From NCBI RefSeq assembly GCF_900700375.1, contig NC_041708.1, forward strand, positions 32,802,170 to 32,866,169: DNA of 64,000 nt. Reading direction: 5' to 3'. A program made the position numbers and the translations under genes. The notes beneath the pieces are model-generated. The model had not been told where the DNA came from. It saw only the letters and a program-made list of their open reading frames with translations, and made no database searches. How positions within the stretch are numbered: position 1 is the stretch's first letter; each line of letters starts with the position of its first letter. This DNA is from Denticeps clupeoides (taxonomy: Eukaryota > Chordata > Actinopteri > Clupeiformes > Denticipitidae). This document shows positions 39,486 through 52,239 of this stretch, piece after piece.

Positions 39486-42400
39486 ATGGCTCGTCAGACA
39501 AAATCCTCCTGCTCCTACATTTTTACCAGAGCACTGCTGATCACGGTTCTGTCAGCAGGTGAGTCTGCCTACTATTTAGTACTATCAGTACTAATATGTG
39601 TGTACTTATGATACAGTCAAAAATAAAAATGATTAATTATTCCCCTTGTGGGAAGCAACTGTAGAAATATGCAAGCACCTCCACTGAAATGTCATGATGT
39701 TTCATCTCTTAAACACTGATAAATATTGAACCAGGTGGCTGTTCACAGTTGTTCCAAGATGAGAATAACCTCCATTAAAACTTTCTTCGTAGTTTTGTCA
39801 TGACTTGCCTGCAGTCTTCTCTGTCTCTCTGTGTTTGAGTGAGATGGGGGTGAAAATACAGTACTGTCTGTCAGCAAAGGAGCCTCTTCCTAAACGTTAC
39901 TGTTTCCAGATGTGCCAGGAGCCTCTAAATGGCTCGTAAAAGTAATGCTGCAGATATACCGAGGCAGCGGCATTTCACTCGCTCCCCTCTCACCTTTCAA
40001 AAGTGACAAAGCCCTTCCATAAGTCTTCATCGACATCGGCCCCATTCAGCAGTTTTCTAGCAGCTTGCGCTGCAGTTTCCTGCACGGCATAATGAGACAT
40101 AATGCAACTTGTACTTCTCTAAGATGTTTGTGGGGGAAAGAAAATACCTGTGCATATGCAGAGCGCCATCTGGCCCCATGGCTCCTATAGAGTGGAGTGA
40201 TAATTGCGTGTGCCCCTGGGCACAGCAGTGGATCTGGGCCTTTGTAGATTTTATAGGTTTTCCGTCAGCAACAGTGACCCCCCTGCCACCGCTCTTTAAA
40301 GTGCTGATGTGTAGCGTTTGAAGATTAATCTTACACAAAGCCACCTGTACATAACCCACTTGACCCCACCTCTGCCACCTTGAAAAACACATAAAATCGT
40401 AGCCATGTGCTTATTAGCATCGGTTAGCGTTGTTTGGCATAGCCGTAGACGTGGAACATCTGGTTCAGACCGCCGTCCCCCTCAGCTCCATTATTTTTTC
40501 CTGTCCTACTTCCCCTCCCAGAGTTGCTGGTAGCTGGTCCAGTGCCTCCACAGATCAAAGGTGATGGTAAGTTAATTGAATTTAGTGAATGCTTACTTAC
40601 ACCTGTTTATTCATGTTAAAATGTACATGAAACTTTTGAAATAGTGCTGAAAAAAGTCAACTTTTGGTTTCATGAAGATGCTGTTGAAGGGAAGACTGCT
40701 GTTTCTTCAGCCACATCCCAGAGGCTGATCCGCAACAGGAGAAACATCAGCTGGTACAAACAGCACTCAGACTTCTGGAACTGGTACAAGTACTTCACTG
40801 ACACGGGCAACCAGGAAGGAGTGAGTGTTGAGCCACATTTTCATGTCTAGTATTCCATTTACATTTACAGCATTTATCAGACGCCCTTATCCAGAGCAAC
40901 TTACGATCAGTAGTTACAGTCCCCCCTGGACACGTTGGTAGTAAGTGGGATTTGAACCTCTGTCTTCTGGTTCATAGGCAAGTGTGTTACCCTCTAGGCT
41001 ACTACCACCAACTGCTAAACACCATCATTCAACTGCTAAACATCATCATTGTCAAACAGGACCAGGTTTTCTTAGTGCTACATAAGACAATGTAATGTAA
41101 CATCCAGTATATATTTTGGATTATATCATTAGAATTTACAGACAAGACTGCTTGCTTGTTATCTGTATCTTCACTTTCACATTACTTCACTTTCACTTCA
41201 TCTTAAGAAGGAGGAAGAACTAACCATGCCCTTTTGTTGGTGTGTAATAATCTCTGAGACCCAGAAGATTAACTTTAATAATGCTTTTATAAAGAAAATT
41301 TAAAGCTGTGGTTGTAGTTAATTATTGAATTTGGCAGTTGTGTGAGTGAGTGTGTGAGTTAATGAATAAGGAACCCATTGTCATTATTGACAGTTCATAT
41401 GTACCCCACTTCCTTATTCTGGACTATGTAAACTCACTCTTGTCAATACGTCACACATGCAAGTGTAGTACATCTCAGTCTCCTCCCTATTTTCTTTGCT
41501 TATAATACCCGTTGTTCACATCACAATCTGTGCTGTAGACATCCTAGGAACATGCCTGCCTCAAAACCAACCATACATATACACGATCAGCTCCTTAAGC
41601 CGAGAATTCTGACTAGTGAACTATTTCTAACATGTAATATATCTTATATGGCACTTTGAAATGATCCTAATTAGTCTTAAGAAAATGATAAAATCAAAGT
41701 TTTCCCCTCACCCATTCTGGTCCAGGTTCAGCAGCTGGATCGCGTCTACCTTGCCTACCTGCAGAACAAAAACAGGGCAGAGGGCCAGCGCTCTTATAAA
41801 ATGTACCTCCAGCACCTGGGTGATATCTACAAATCTTGTGCCGAGTCCAGTGATCCCAACTGCGTGGCCTCGTACATGGCCAGACCCAAGGAAAAGTCTG
41901 AGCCTCCCAAGCCAGCCCAAGTTAAGGCCTGTGACCCTTACAGGGACCCCTATTGCCTCTACAGTCTGGGATACACAGCGTACCCTTACACTGTGCCCTC
42001 TGCTGCCAAAGCTCCAGCGCCGGCTGCGGTCAAGTCACCGGCCTATCTTCACACTGCCCCGGTTAAAGACCCCCAATCCGGGTACTACTACTATGCACCG
42101 GTGATGCAGTCATTCCTGAGTGCTGAGCAGAGGTCAGAGCTCCTGCGTATCTGTGACCCTAAGGATGTTGAGTGCCTGCAGTATCATCTGCGTGCCGCCT
42201 ACGGGTACAGGCCCGCCACTGGCCCACTCCCATCCTATGCCCACCTGAGCTGTGACCCCAAGACCGACCGCTATTGCCAGCCCCAAATAGTTCAGAAGGC
42301 CCCATCCGGGGTGTATGCGTCCTACCCATACTGCAACCCTTACACTGACCCCTACTGCGCATATGTTGCCGCCCTGCATGCTGACCAGAATTCAGATGCC

Positions 42401-43219
42401 CAGTCAGCCCCAGTAAAAATGCCTTGTAACCCCCTCTTCGATGACAACTGCAACCCCCTGACTGCTGCCAGGATGGCATCACCCCCTCAGAACCTGAAGG
42501 ACGAGCCGGCACCTGCAGCCAGCGACGCGCGTGCTGCCCCAGCTGAGCCCCGCAGTGACCCTTACGCCATGTACCGCGAAGCGGCCGCTGCAGCCCTGCA
42601 CAGACGTCCCCCGCCCCAGCCCTTGCAGCCCCCGACTCACCGCTACCAGCCAGACCATATGCCTGAACGGCAGGAGGAAGCGCAGCACCCCTTAGGGCCA
42701 CGTGGAAAAACCAAAGAAGGATACGACTGTTTCATTGGCTACGATGAGGAGTGCTTTCCTCTGAGGGCTGCCCAACATGAGCCTCGATCTGGCCAACACA
42801 GGCAAATTCCCTTCCATCCAGAATCCTATGAGCCCCACCTCAATCCAGACGGCACCAGAAGTGGCGTGATCGAGCCCGACCCCGATTGTGACCCAGAGTA
42901 CGACAGAAACTGCCGCCTGCGTCGCTATGAGCCTGAGCCTGCTGTCCCCCATGAGGAGGCCCAAGAAGCCCACCAAGCTGAGAGGCACCACGACCAGTCC
43001 AATCACGAGGAGGAGCCACATCCTGAACACCAGCCTGGAAGCCCCAGCTACAGCCAGGACAACTATGACCCTTACCAGAGTGGCCAGGAAGACCCTTTTG
43101 CCTCATATGGCTCCCAGGATCATGGAGCTCCCAGCTTCCCAGATGTTCTGAGGGGCTTCGGGGGCCAGTATGGTCAGGATGACCACCGTGCCTACACAGG
43201 AGACTACAAGAAGAAGTGA
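39486..43219 (+). CDS. Actinodin, fin-fold actinotrichia protein
   Basis: Four exons join in phase: 39,486-39,558, 40,522-40,566, 40,678-40,820 and 41,726-43,219 (TGA); 584 residues. A signal peptide (SYIFTRALLITVLSAELLVAG) is followed by a basic site RLIRNRR and the conserved block WYKQHSDFWNWYKYFTDTGN. The long last exon is Tyr/Pro rich and carries repeated cysteine motifs: CDPYRDPYC, CDPKDVEC, CDPKTDRYC, CNPYTDPYC, CNPLFDDNC and CDPEYDRNC. It ends in an acidic His/Glu/Gln-rich tail. This is the actinodin architecture. Actinodins build the actinotrichia that stiffen larval fin folds and are absent from tetrapods. I cannot tell which paralogue (and1-and4) it is. The third exon's start is the least certain junction. 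A SINE lies in the third intron. Confidence 0.88.
40856..41012 (-). mobile_element. tRNA-derived SINE, family B
   Basis: Reverse copy, TACAGCATTTATCAGACGCC at one end and CTAGGCTACTACCACC at the other, in the last actinodin intron. Confidence 0.85.
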
Positions 43220-44430
43220 AGGCACACACACATACGCCAGTAATTAAAAACAGACCCGTATGAACAATTGGTTTAGCAAATGGGAAAACTTCACTGGAGT
43301 GAAGAGGCAATTATACAGTTTTATTTCTATTTAGGTGCTGCAGCACAGCACAGTGCTGAGGTTTTAACAGCACTTATACAGGATTTAGTTTAATCTAATC
43401 TACTTTGATATTGTGTAAACAGTGTGCAGTTTTTCTGAGATTGCTAAACTTGATAAATGTATTGGAAGTAGCTATGATTGTGCAAAAGGACATCAGGTCT
43501 GTCACAACATATTCACGTACAGTTCACTTATTAGGGGTCCTCTGTTGAAGAGATGGAGAAGGGTTAGTAAGCTTTACTTGAAAGTAGGCTATGGATCAGT
43601 TTTTTTTCTGTTCTGCTTTTGTTTAGGATGATATGGTTTAATATTTAATGGTTTAATATTTAATGAATCCTCATTGCAAGACCTGAAAACCTTTTTGTTT
43701 TTTTTTAAGTTCTTAATAAAAGCTTGGAAAACAAATGATAAGGTCCTTTTGTTGGTTTTATTAATCAAAAATGCTTTAAAGATTAAAATAAACATACATT
43801 TTTTTGTGCAGTCTGTGGACCACACACTGGTCGAGGCTATTGCTGACGTCATTCATGAATCGATTGTTTTACCCAAGAAACCGTTGTTGAATGTGAGTTT
43901 TGATTTTAAAAAATCTGCTACGTGACAGCTGTTATTAAAATGAAAAATAGCCCAGTGATAACCACACAAACACCCTACCTCAAATGTGACTGTGGTCAAC
44001 TGCCAACTGGTGCAGAGTTTACATAGCGATAAGACACACAAACAGAACATACACATACTCCGCCACAGGACGTCACATCTCTACAGAACTCTCTAGTCTC
44101 TAACAAGAAAAAAAAATGTAAGAGACATTCATCAAGACCCATCTGAAGCTTCCGGAGGACACTGTGAAAAACTTCCGCTTCGAAAGAGTCCATCGGCTCG
44201 AAGAGGCCTGGCGCCCTGAGAGCGCGTCTCATCGTGGCCAAATTCAGCTACTTTAGCCCTAACCCTCTAATCCGTAAATTCTCTAATCCGTAAAAGAAAA
44301 TAGCGTGATCAATAGTGTCAAGCAGGACAAGCAGCGAGATGAGGCCCTGGTCATAAACATATTATAGTTAATTAATTATTAATTAACGTTCTAGAAAGCC
44401 TCCCCCGTCCTGCTCCGTCAAACCATAAGG
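43220..44430. other. actinodin 3' UTR and intergenic DNA
   Basis: AT-rich 3' flank with an AATAAA-like motif near 43,717. A minus-strand frame at 44,101-44,241 (MATMRRALRAPGLFEPMDS) has a protein-like look, but no partner exon or family could be assigned. Confidence 0.4.
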
Positions 44431-44640
44431 GCAGTGGTAGCCTAGCGTTTAAGGAAGCGGCCCCTTAATCAGAAGGTTGCCGATTCAAATCCAGGCCGAG
44501 GTGCCACTGAGCAAAGCACTGTCCCCACACACTGCTCCCCGGGTGCCTGTCAGGGCTGCTCACTGCTCACTCAGGGTGATGGGTTAAAAGCAGAGGACAT
44601 ATTTCGTTGTGTCACCGTGTGCTGTGCTGCAATGTTTCAC
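44431..44640 (+). mobile_element. tRNA-derived SINE, family A
   Basis: Nearly complete copy from GGCAGTGGTAGCCTAGCG to TGCTGCAATGTTTCACATTG; the terminal CACTTCACTTT is missing. Confidence 0.85.
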
Positions 44641-44702
44641 ATTGAGTTATTCCTCTTCTGTCCCCTTTTGGCCACCTGCACTACTGACCCTGTCATCATA
44701 CA

Positions 44703-44909
44703 AACATTTACATTTACAGCATTTATCAGACGCCCTTATCCAGAGCGTCTTACAGTCTTACTGACTTACAGTCAGTAGGGACAGTCCCCCCCCCTGGAGC
44801 AACTTAGGGTTAAGTGTCTTGCTCAGGAACACAATGGTAGAAAGTGGGATTTGAACCTGGGTCTTCTGGTTCATAGGCAAGTGTGTTACCCACTAGGCTA
44901 CTACCACCC
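44703..44909 (-). mobile_element. tRNA-derived SINE, family B
   Basis: Reverse copy with its tRNA-like head at 44,909. It abuts, and apparently cuts off, the collagen/C1q exon at 44,910-45,078. Confidence 0.85.
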
Positions 44910-45078
44910 TAAACATATAGGACCTTGGGCTCAGTTATGCCCATACCGAAGGCTGACTTCTGACTGAAGGCTCTCTCCCCTTGTTTGCCTTTTATGCCAT
45001 GAATGCCTGGGATGCCCTGGGGACCTGCTTGACCCTCTTCACCTTGATCACCTGGATCTCCTTTGCCCCCTAGAACTC
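44910..45078 (-). pseudogene. Truncated collagen/C1q-type exon
   Basis: Minus-strand frame with twelve consecutive Gly-X-Y triplets (VLGGKGDPGDQGEEGQAGPQ, then GIPGIHGIKGKQGER). It then leaves the collagen helix with AFSQKSAFGMGITEPK, a sequence like the start of a C1q globular domain. The frame then runs into a stop just before the SINE at 44,909, so the globular domain is absent. A candidate acceptor (TTTAAAG) precedes it. The region upstream (45,130-45,480) has only scattered collagen-like remnants (GGVPGTPEMA). Likely the relic of a C1q/TNF-related or inner-ear collagen gene; the family is inferred. Confidence 0.5.
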
Positions 45079-45499
45079 CTTTAAATAAAATAAAAATATT
45101 TTATTTTAATGTCTCTAACATCTGAATGCCAGCAACACCTGCTGTATTAGCAAAAACATGTATACCAGCTCCAACATTTTCCTCTCATACATATATAGCC
45201 AGTGTCTCCCCTTCCTGTTTCATACCCATACTGGCCATCTCTGGAGTGCCTGGCACACCACCCATCCACCTGGCACATGGCTCCCTGGCATCAGGTGCCA
45301 TCAGCTTTCTGGGAGGTACACAGATGGACCGCTACCAGCAGGCAGGGCAGCCAGCTCCCCTCTGCAAACCTGTTGGACACCATGCCACCTCACACCACTG
45401 GTGCTGCAAGAAGTGCACTGTACTGAAATCTGACAAATTTAATCATAACCTGTTATGCAGGAATCCATGGTCAACATATATACATTCACCAAGGTACAG

Positions 45500-47500
45500 G
45501 CAGAAACTGCAGTGGGATTGTTAAGATGTTTATGTTAACACTGTGGTGAATTGACACTTATTGACACTGTGGCAGGGTGTCCGGCGGCGGAGTAAAAAAT
45601 ATTTTAAAAGTGCTCTTCCTTTACTTTAAAATTTTTTTTTTTCCCCTTTTCCCCAAAAAGTGATAGAAATATGTGCACATGTGTACAGGTAAAAAAAACA
45701 GAAGTGTGCTTCAAAAACAACACAAAAAGAACAAAATCACAGAAAACAAAAGACACGAAACACGAATTAGGGCAGGATAAACAAAATGGTCCTGCACCAA
45801 TACTAAGTATCAAAAGTTTGTCTCTCTAGCTCTCCGGCTCTCTCTTTCCAGTCTCAGCTTAATGATTCTTCGGGCCTAATACAGGGTTACCTCACCTGTA
45901 GTCCCTCCTCCTGGATCAAAGCAACGGCCAAATATATAAATGAAACCTTCAACATTCTTAAACACAGTAAACAAAAGCACAAAATATACACCCCAAAATA
46001 TTTACAAGAATATGCTAAACACGCAAAAAACAAACAAACAAACAAACAAACAAACAAACAACAGAGACACCTACACAAAAACCTTCAAACACCCCCCAGT
46101 GACGGTATCCCCCATATCCCCAATCATGGGATCAATCAGCTTGATACATGTTTTTCTTGTTGTTAACTTATTGTTGATGAAGAGAAATGTGTTCTTCTAA
46201 TTACCAGTTCATATTCTGATTGGACTGGGATAAAAAGTTATCGAGTTCTATAATGTTGCAATAGTACGTACCACGGATTTAATGTGTTGCTTCTTTTAAG
46301 AGGTCACTTGCCTGAAAAGGTGACGACAACCATCAGTGATTTAGAGCTTTGACCGCCAATATTTAATCAGTTCATCCAATAAGTTAATCTTCAAACATAG
46401 CAAATATGTAGACAGTCCTTTGAGGTGTTCTGGAGGTGTTCTGAATCAGTTCATCTTAAGAAACCTGAAATCTTGGAATCCGAATGAACATGTGAACCAG
46501 ATTAGAAGAAATTGCCTGGAGCAAGAAGACTAAAATTTTTATGACAATAAACCTTAAAAAAAGTTGAATGCTCCCAAAATAATGTCTGTTTGTCTGGCCA
46601 TAAAGATGAATTTATTATTATGACATCAGACAACATTCAAATTTACACTGTGAAGTTTGCAGAGAAGCTGGCTATAAACACCTGCTTCAGGTTGGTTTTA
46701 GAACTGTTTGAATAGCTCTACTCTCAAGTGAAATTCCTGTAGGATTATATTTGTCTTCATTACTCTTATCCATATGCAGTGCACCACTGTCTGTTTGAAA
46801 AGCTATGAAGCTATGAAGTTTGAAAAGCTATGAAGGTTGCCTGTTGAGGAGATTAAACCGTTTTCTTTTCAGATCAAAGGGGAGATTTTCATGTAAAATC
46901 AAAAATGTGTAAAAAGCCTGGGGACAACTGTCAAAACGTACAACGTCCTTTGACTAGTGACATACCGAAAGAGTCTTTATACTCCAGCAAACATTTGTTA
47001 GAGGCAAAGGCAAAACTTACCAAATCACACAGGCGTTCATAAGCAGTAAAAGTAAATGACGAACACTTACCCGATTTCTCTTTATTCTTGGGTCAGACTG
47101 CGGTGAAAAGAATATGGTCAGGATTGAGCTGCGTCCTGGACACCCTTGTCTGTAACATAACGGACTGTCAAACCTGATTATATCTCTGGCATGGTTATAC
47201 CGCTGTTGTTGGCACAAACTACTTTGAGTAAATTGCTGTCCATCCTATTCATGATTAAATTTGAAGTGTCTGGAAAGACGTATCTGTAATTAACACCCGG
47301 ATGAAAAATTTGGATTAATACAATTATTTTTTGAAGAAGAAGATTGAGTCATTCTGTCAGGCCTCTGAAGGGTTTCTACAATGTCTGTGGTCTAGGTTGG
47401 TTTATTTTTCAGACATGTGATAAAACAGAAAAAAAGTGGCACTGCAGTTCTGTTTCCTGGAGCCCTTCTAACAGGAAACACACATCGACACTCTTTTGTT
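45500..47500. other. Intergenic, no gene seen
   Basis: AT-rich DNA with an AAAC tetranucleotide run at about 46,027-46,061. No exon with splice signals or a family match was found. Confidence 0.45.
46027..46061. repeat. (AAAC)n microsatellite
   Basis: Tetranucleotide run of about nine units. Confidence 0.9.
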
Positions 47501-48145
47501 GAAAAGCCAGGTCTGGTGCTCGACGCGGTACGTCTTCTTCAGAACAGTAAGTAATCCTTTCTACATCACCAGCTAAGCAAGTATTTGAATGTGAATCAGT
47601 AAGTCTGCATAACGTCTGGAGAGTTCTGCATTACGGGCAGACACGAAGCCGGAACGTGCTCGGTGGCACGGTGGCATGGTGGCTGATGATAAGTTAACAC
47701 GTTAAAAAGTGCGGTGAACAGCAGTGGTTAATAATTGACTATTGTATTTAGCAACGAGAGTTTTTTTTTTTAGACAGTACGCAGGTGTGAGACTCTTCCA
47801 TTCTTCTGCAGGTATTTCTCTCTACCTTCGTACCTCTAGTCTTTTATGTGGCTGGCCAGTGAAATGACCTCAGCTGTATCTAAGGTGATCATTGGCAATG
47901 CAATTAGGCGTTTCAATGAATAGTAAACAGACTAGCAACATCCAAAAAGTAACCCAAAAAAGTATGAGACTAACACACTCTATTCTGCCTTGTGCAGTGA
48001 AACCTGGTTATGAATAATTCATTAGATGACCACATGATCCGTCCTAAGAGCAGGGTTCATCCTGCAGAAGCTATTTGTTGAAACCATCAGCACTGTGAAC
48101 ACATCGTGACAAGGCTGTGGATGTCCAACTGAAGGCTGAGGCAAA

Positions 48146-51010
48146 ATGCAGACTGGGACCAAGAGAACCTGGCGGCACATTTCGAATGTTTCCCATTGGT
48201 TTGAGATGTCTGGAGTGGGACTGCTTTCCATACCTGCGCAATGTTGCTCGAAGTATTCTGTCATTATTTTCTGCTGCTTCGTCATAGCGTGCATCTTTTA
48301 TCTCTCACTAAACCTCAACTTGACACCTAAGCCTGCATTAAAGGAGATGTGGAGACAGATGAGAACCGCGCACAATGCCAAGAAGCCTACTGATGGTGCA
48401 AGTATATCGAAGGAAGTGAAAGAAGCAGTGACGCATTACAGCTCACTGAACCAGTTCAAGGTGGCCGCAGCTGTGAAAGGGCGGAGCATGTCTCTGGGGA
48501 GAGCTGACATCACGTGTGAGTTGAGGGCCCGGGTTCCCCTGCGGGTGATCAAGGCTGGGGATGGGCCCTTTTCAGGAGAACAGTGGGAAAAAAGTTTACC
48601 CTCGCGTGGACTGGAAGAGACACTTGGCCCACTGAAGACCTGCGCTGTTGTAATGTCATCGGGTGCTCTGAGACGCTCCTCACTGGGAATGGAAATTGGT
48701 AATGTAGTCAATTTTCGGGAATTTAATTAAGAAAATACATGCCTTCAAAAAAATCTTATTTGTGTGTCTAAGCATGCAGCACCATTCTTGTCCTTCCTCC
48801 GCGGCAATAAAGCACCAGTAGAACTGAATGCTCTACAGAAAAGTGCATTAACCCCTCAATTCCAGTGGTTCCAGCAACCAAAAATACCCAAAACCATAGA
48901 ACACATTACATTTACCTAGGAGGTGTCAAATTTGTAAATGTTTAACATGCTAAAATATTCATAATGAACATAATTAACACGGCTGCATTGCATTTATTTT
49001 ATGTGTGAGATTCACTCTAACTCACCAATAACGTGCACTTCTCTTTAAGTACAGAGCCCAGAACTACACGAACGGGCTACAGACAACTCATGTTGTTAAT
49101 TATGGCTTCTCGTTTGATCATCACTCATTTCCTTGGCTCATTGCTGGTGCAATTACACACAAATACAAATGTTGTCCTACAGAGATGACTTTGTAATACA
49201 AATTGTAATTCTTAATTTGTTCAAACGTCTTTTTCAAATGAGCTGAAATAAAACAGAGACCTACATTTAAAATTCTGATATGATCTCAAAGTTGATCTTT
49301 TAGTTTGACTGATCAACCCAATTTTTTAACTCGTAGATGTGTTTCCCTTTACCTTTTCTGATATTTTGTCCCTAATTACTGTACTTCGTGCTATATGCTG
49401 TGTTCATTCTCCACGTTCTCTGTAAAGTTACCATTGACTGTGTCCTCAGCTATTGACGTCCCCAGCATATCACTGATTCACTCTTCATTGCTGTTTTTTT
49501 TTGTATTCATCCCCTCTGCATCCTGAAGTGCACAACCCTTTATAAATCTTCTCCCGTAGAGCCCATTCCTTTCTGCATTTACAAGCTGGAATTATTTCAG
49601 CAGGGCTGATTAGAGGACAGATGAGGTGGGTAACTCACCTATGGATCAGAAGACCCAAGTTCAAACCCTGCTTACTACCATTGAGTCCCCCAAGACACTT
49701 AACCCTAAGTTGCTCCAGGGGGGGACTGTCCCTGTAACTACTAAGTCGCTCTGGATAAGGGCGTCTGGTAAATGCTGTAAATAAATGAATAACAGAAGAA
49801 CAGAAGAGAAGTTTTTTTTGTACAGGAACTTTTGTACTGCACCAACCAAGTGATTCATGTTTCCAAGCTCAATGTTTCTGATGTTTCCACAGTTTGTGAG
49901 TTGTACTTTGGCCAAAAATGCTACAAAGTTAAAAAAAGAATTGCTGAACATGCATATCTTCTCCATTTCAAGACTCACATGATGCTGTTCTTCGCTTTAA
50001 TGCGGCACCCACTGAAGGTCACAGCCGGGATGTTGGGAGTAAAACAACCCTACGTATCGTGAACTCTCAGGTTAATAAAGTTAGCAACTAGCATAAAAGT
50101 TCATTTTTGGTCATCATTACATGTATGAATTTGTGTCTTCTACTTCCTCCCATGAAGCTCATGGTTACACAGAAGGCAAGATTTCTCCAAGATGCATTGT
50201 TCAATACTGGTGTTCTGATTATGTGGGACCCAGCACCCTACTCCAAAGACCTGCATGAGGTGAGAAATCACCCACCATATAGTGCTGGTCAATGTATTTT
50301 GAATAATCCCTACTGTGCCTCTAACATTGAACAAACAATGGTTCCTGCAATCCTTCCCTGCTGTGCAGTGGTACAGGAACCCTGACTTTAACTTCACAGA
50401 GACTTATCAGGACTACCACAGACTGCACCCCCGGCAACCTTTCTATATTCTGAGTCCCAGCATGCAGTGGGAACTGTGGGACATACTGCAGGAGTACTCT
50501 CCAACAGCCATCCAGCCCAACCCCCCTTCCTCTGGCATGCAGGGTGAGCGCACACTCCAATGCACAATTCAACATGTTCCACAAGAGCTTTATATTTCAC
50601 CGCAAAAATAAATGTGTTTAATATCTGTTTAATTGATTGTGCTACCAGTGACATGGTAATTGGCTGGGATTTATAATAGTTGCCTGAAAAATCCAGCATT
50701 TCAAAGTGAAATTGAATTAATGAAGGTGACATTCATGTGATGAAATGTGTCCTGCAAAGGAATTATTGTGATGCTGAGCCTCTGTGACCGGATCAGCGTT
50801 TATGAGTTTCTTCCTTCGCATCGGAAATCGGACCTGTGTCACTACTTTGAGGACATACACAACTGGCAGTGCACTCAGGGCCACTACCACCCACTCAGCT
50901 TCGAAAAGAACCTAATCAAACACCTCAATCAAGGTGGGCAGGAGGACGTCGTCAAATTAGGAAAAGTCACTCTAAACGGGTTTTCACAAGAACGCTGCAG
51001 AAGAACATGA
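48146..51010 (+). CDS. st6gal1: Beta-galactoside alpha-2,6-sialyltransferase 1
   Basis: Five coding exons join in phase: 48,146-48,698, 49,973-50,070, 50,158-50,259, 50,369-50,543 and 50,760-51,010 (TGA); 392 residues (human 406). It is a type II Golgi enzyme with one membrane anchor near residues 34-55 ([19 protein letters not shown]). Sialylmotif L spans the first junction ([19 protein letters not shown], then [13 protein letters not shown]). Sialylmotif S is [17 protein letters not shown]. Motif III and VS include [10 protein letters not shown] with the His-X4-Glu pair. [20 protein letters not shown] and [16 protein letters not shown] favour ST6GAL1 over ST6GAL2. It transfers sialic acid from CMP-Neu5Ac to terminal galactose of N-glycans. 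The donor after exon 2 is GTTAAT, weaker than usual. 5' UTR exons probably lie near 47,400-47,550. Confidence 0.94.
49620..49785 (+). mobile_element. tRNA-derived SINE, family B
   Basis: Forward copy lacking the extreme 5' head, ending GGGCGTCTGGTAAATGCTGT, in the first coding intron of st6gal1. Confidence 0.8.
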
Positions 51011-51138
51011 CACCGGTTAATGTATAGAAACTTCCATGCATGGACAGTACATGATTTAATGGGGAGGAGCGAGGAGTTGGCCCAGTTTCCTTTGGACACT
51101 ACAACATCAGCCGAGTTATTGCATGTACTCAAAAAGAC

Positions 51139-51204
51139 ATTCAATCCAATGGCTCCCTCTTATGGACCCACATTCAATGCAATGGCTCCCTCTTATGGAC
51201 CCAC
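51139..51204. repeat. 33-bp tandem duplication
   Basis: Two almost identical 33-base units (one base differs) just after the st6gal1 stop codon, in its probable 3' UTR. Confidence 0.85.
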
Positions 51205-52195
51205 ATGGAGTGACTACAAATAACAGATCACACTTTATAATACATTTTGTCTGGACATCAGCACCTACCTTCGTGAGACGCTGTGAGAAAAGAACAGTTG
51301 CCTTAAAAACTGCAGTGTGCAAAATGATGGTAGCGACTGGCTTTATTGTTCTGTGGAGCCCTCTTCATGTTGTAGAGTTTTTACAGTCAAAGAGAAGCTA
51401 AATTTTTCCCCCCAGTGGTACCGTTTCTCTGAGTTAACAAGGAGTTTAATTAAAGGCATAAAAGGCATATCTGGGGGAAACATTGTCCTCGTGTCTGTAT
51501 CTTATTAAAGGTCAACAGACGGCTTCTCCTGCACACTGAGCGAACAGCTTGGAAGATTTCCTGATTATGAATGCCATGGCACAATGGTTCAAATATAGCT
51601 CCAAAATGTTAGGACTTTGCAACTATTTTGTCTCACCATTTGATACATAATGTAGATTTCAGACAGTATCAATGACATGTTGACAATTCATAATTTGTGT
51701 GCCAAAACATTCTATTTACAAAGCTTAATAATATGTTATGCTTAAGTCCAGGCATAACCTTCATAGTCACCTATGGCTATTAAAATGCTATACCTTTGTT
51801 ACTTGGTCTATGTTGCTTTATTTTTATACATACCTTTTTTGGATTGGATATCGATTCAAAAGCTATTCAAAGCTCTGTGGGTCAAATTTATTGTACAGTT
51901 TTTCAGTTGCACTGTACTAATTTGTATATATTCACACACCTCAAGGAATTCAATTATAATGGTGACAGGAATTAGATTGCTGATATTACTTTTTGTACCA
52001 AACTCACTTTATATATAGGAGTCATAGGGTTTGCACAGATTACATTTGACTAGGCCACTGACAATCATTTCACTTGAGATATGAATTTACAGTGGTATAA
52101 AGTTTAGAAAAACTGCCTTGTCAGCACTCAGAACAACAGAAAAACACTTTTATATTCAGAAGTAATAAGTGAAGAAAATGGGTTTGACAGTTAAG
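51205..52195. other. st6gal1 3' flank, nothing recognised
   Basis: AT-rich DNA, probably 3' UTR followed by intergenic sequence. No exon or named repeat is seen. Confidence 0.4.
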
Positions 52196-52239
52196 AAAAT
52201 GACGCAGTCTCAATATAGTCAGCACTGGAAGCCATCTCT

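Noticed and set aside
42134-43310. Several long minus-strand frames
   Set aside because: Shadows of the actinodin last exon, caused by its biased codon use.
44001-44241. Minus-strand frame MATMRRALRAPGLFEPMDS
   Set aside because: Looks protein-like, but no partner exon, family or promoter could be supported.
48436-48711. 91-residue minus-strand frame
   Set aside because: Antisense shadow of st6gal1 coding exon 1.
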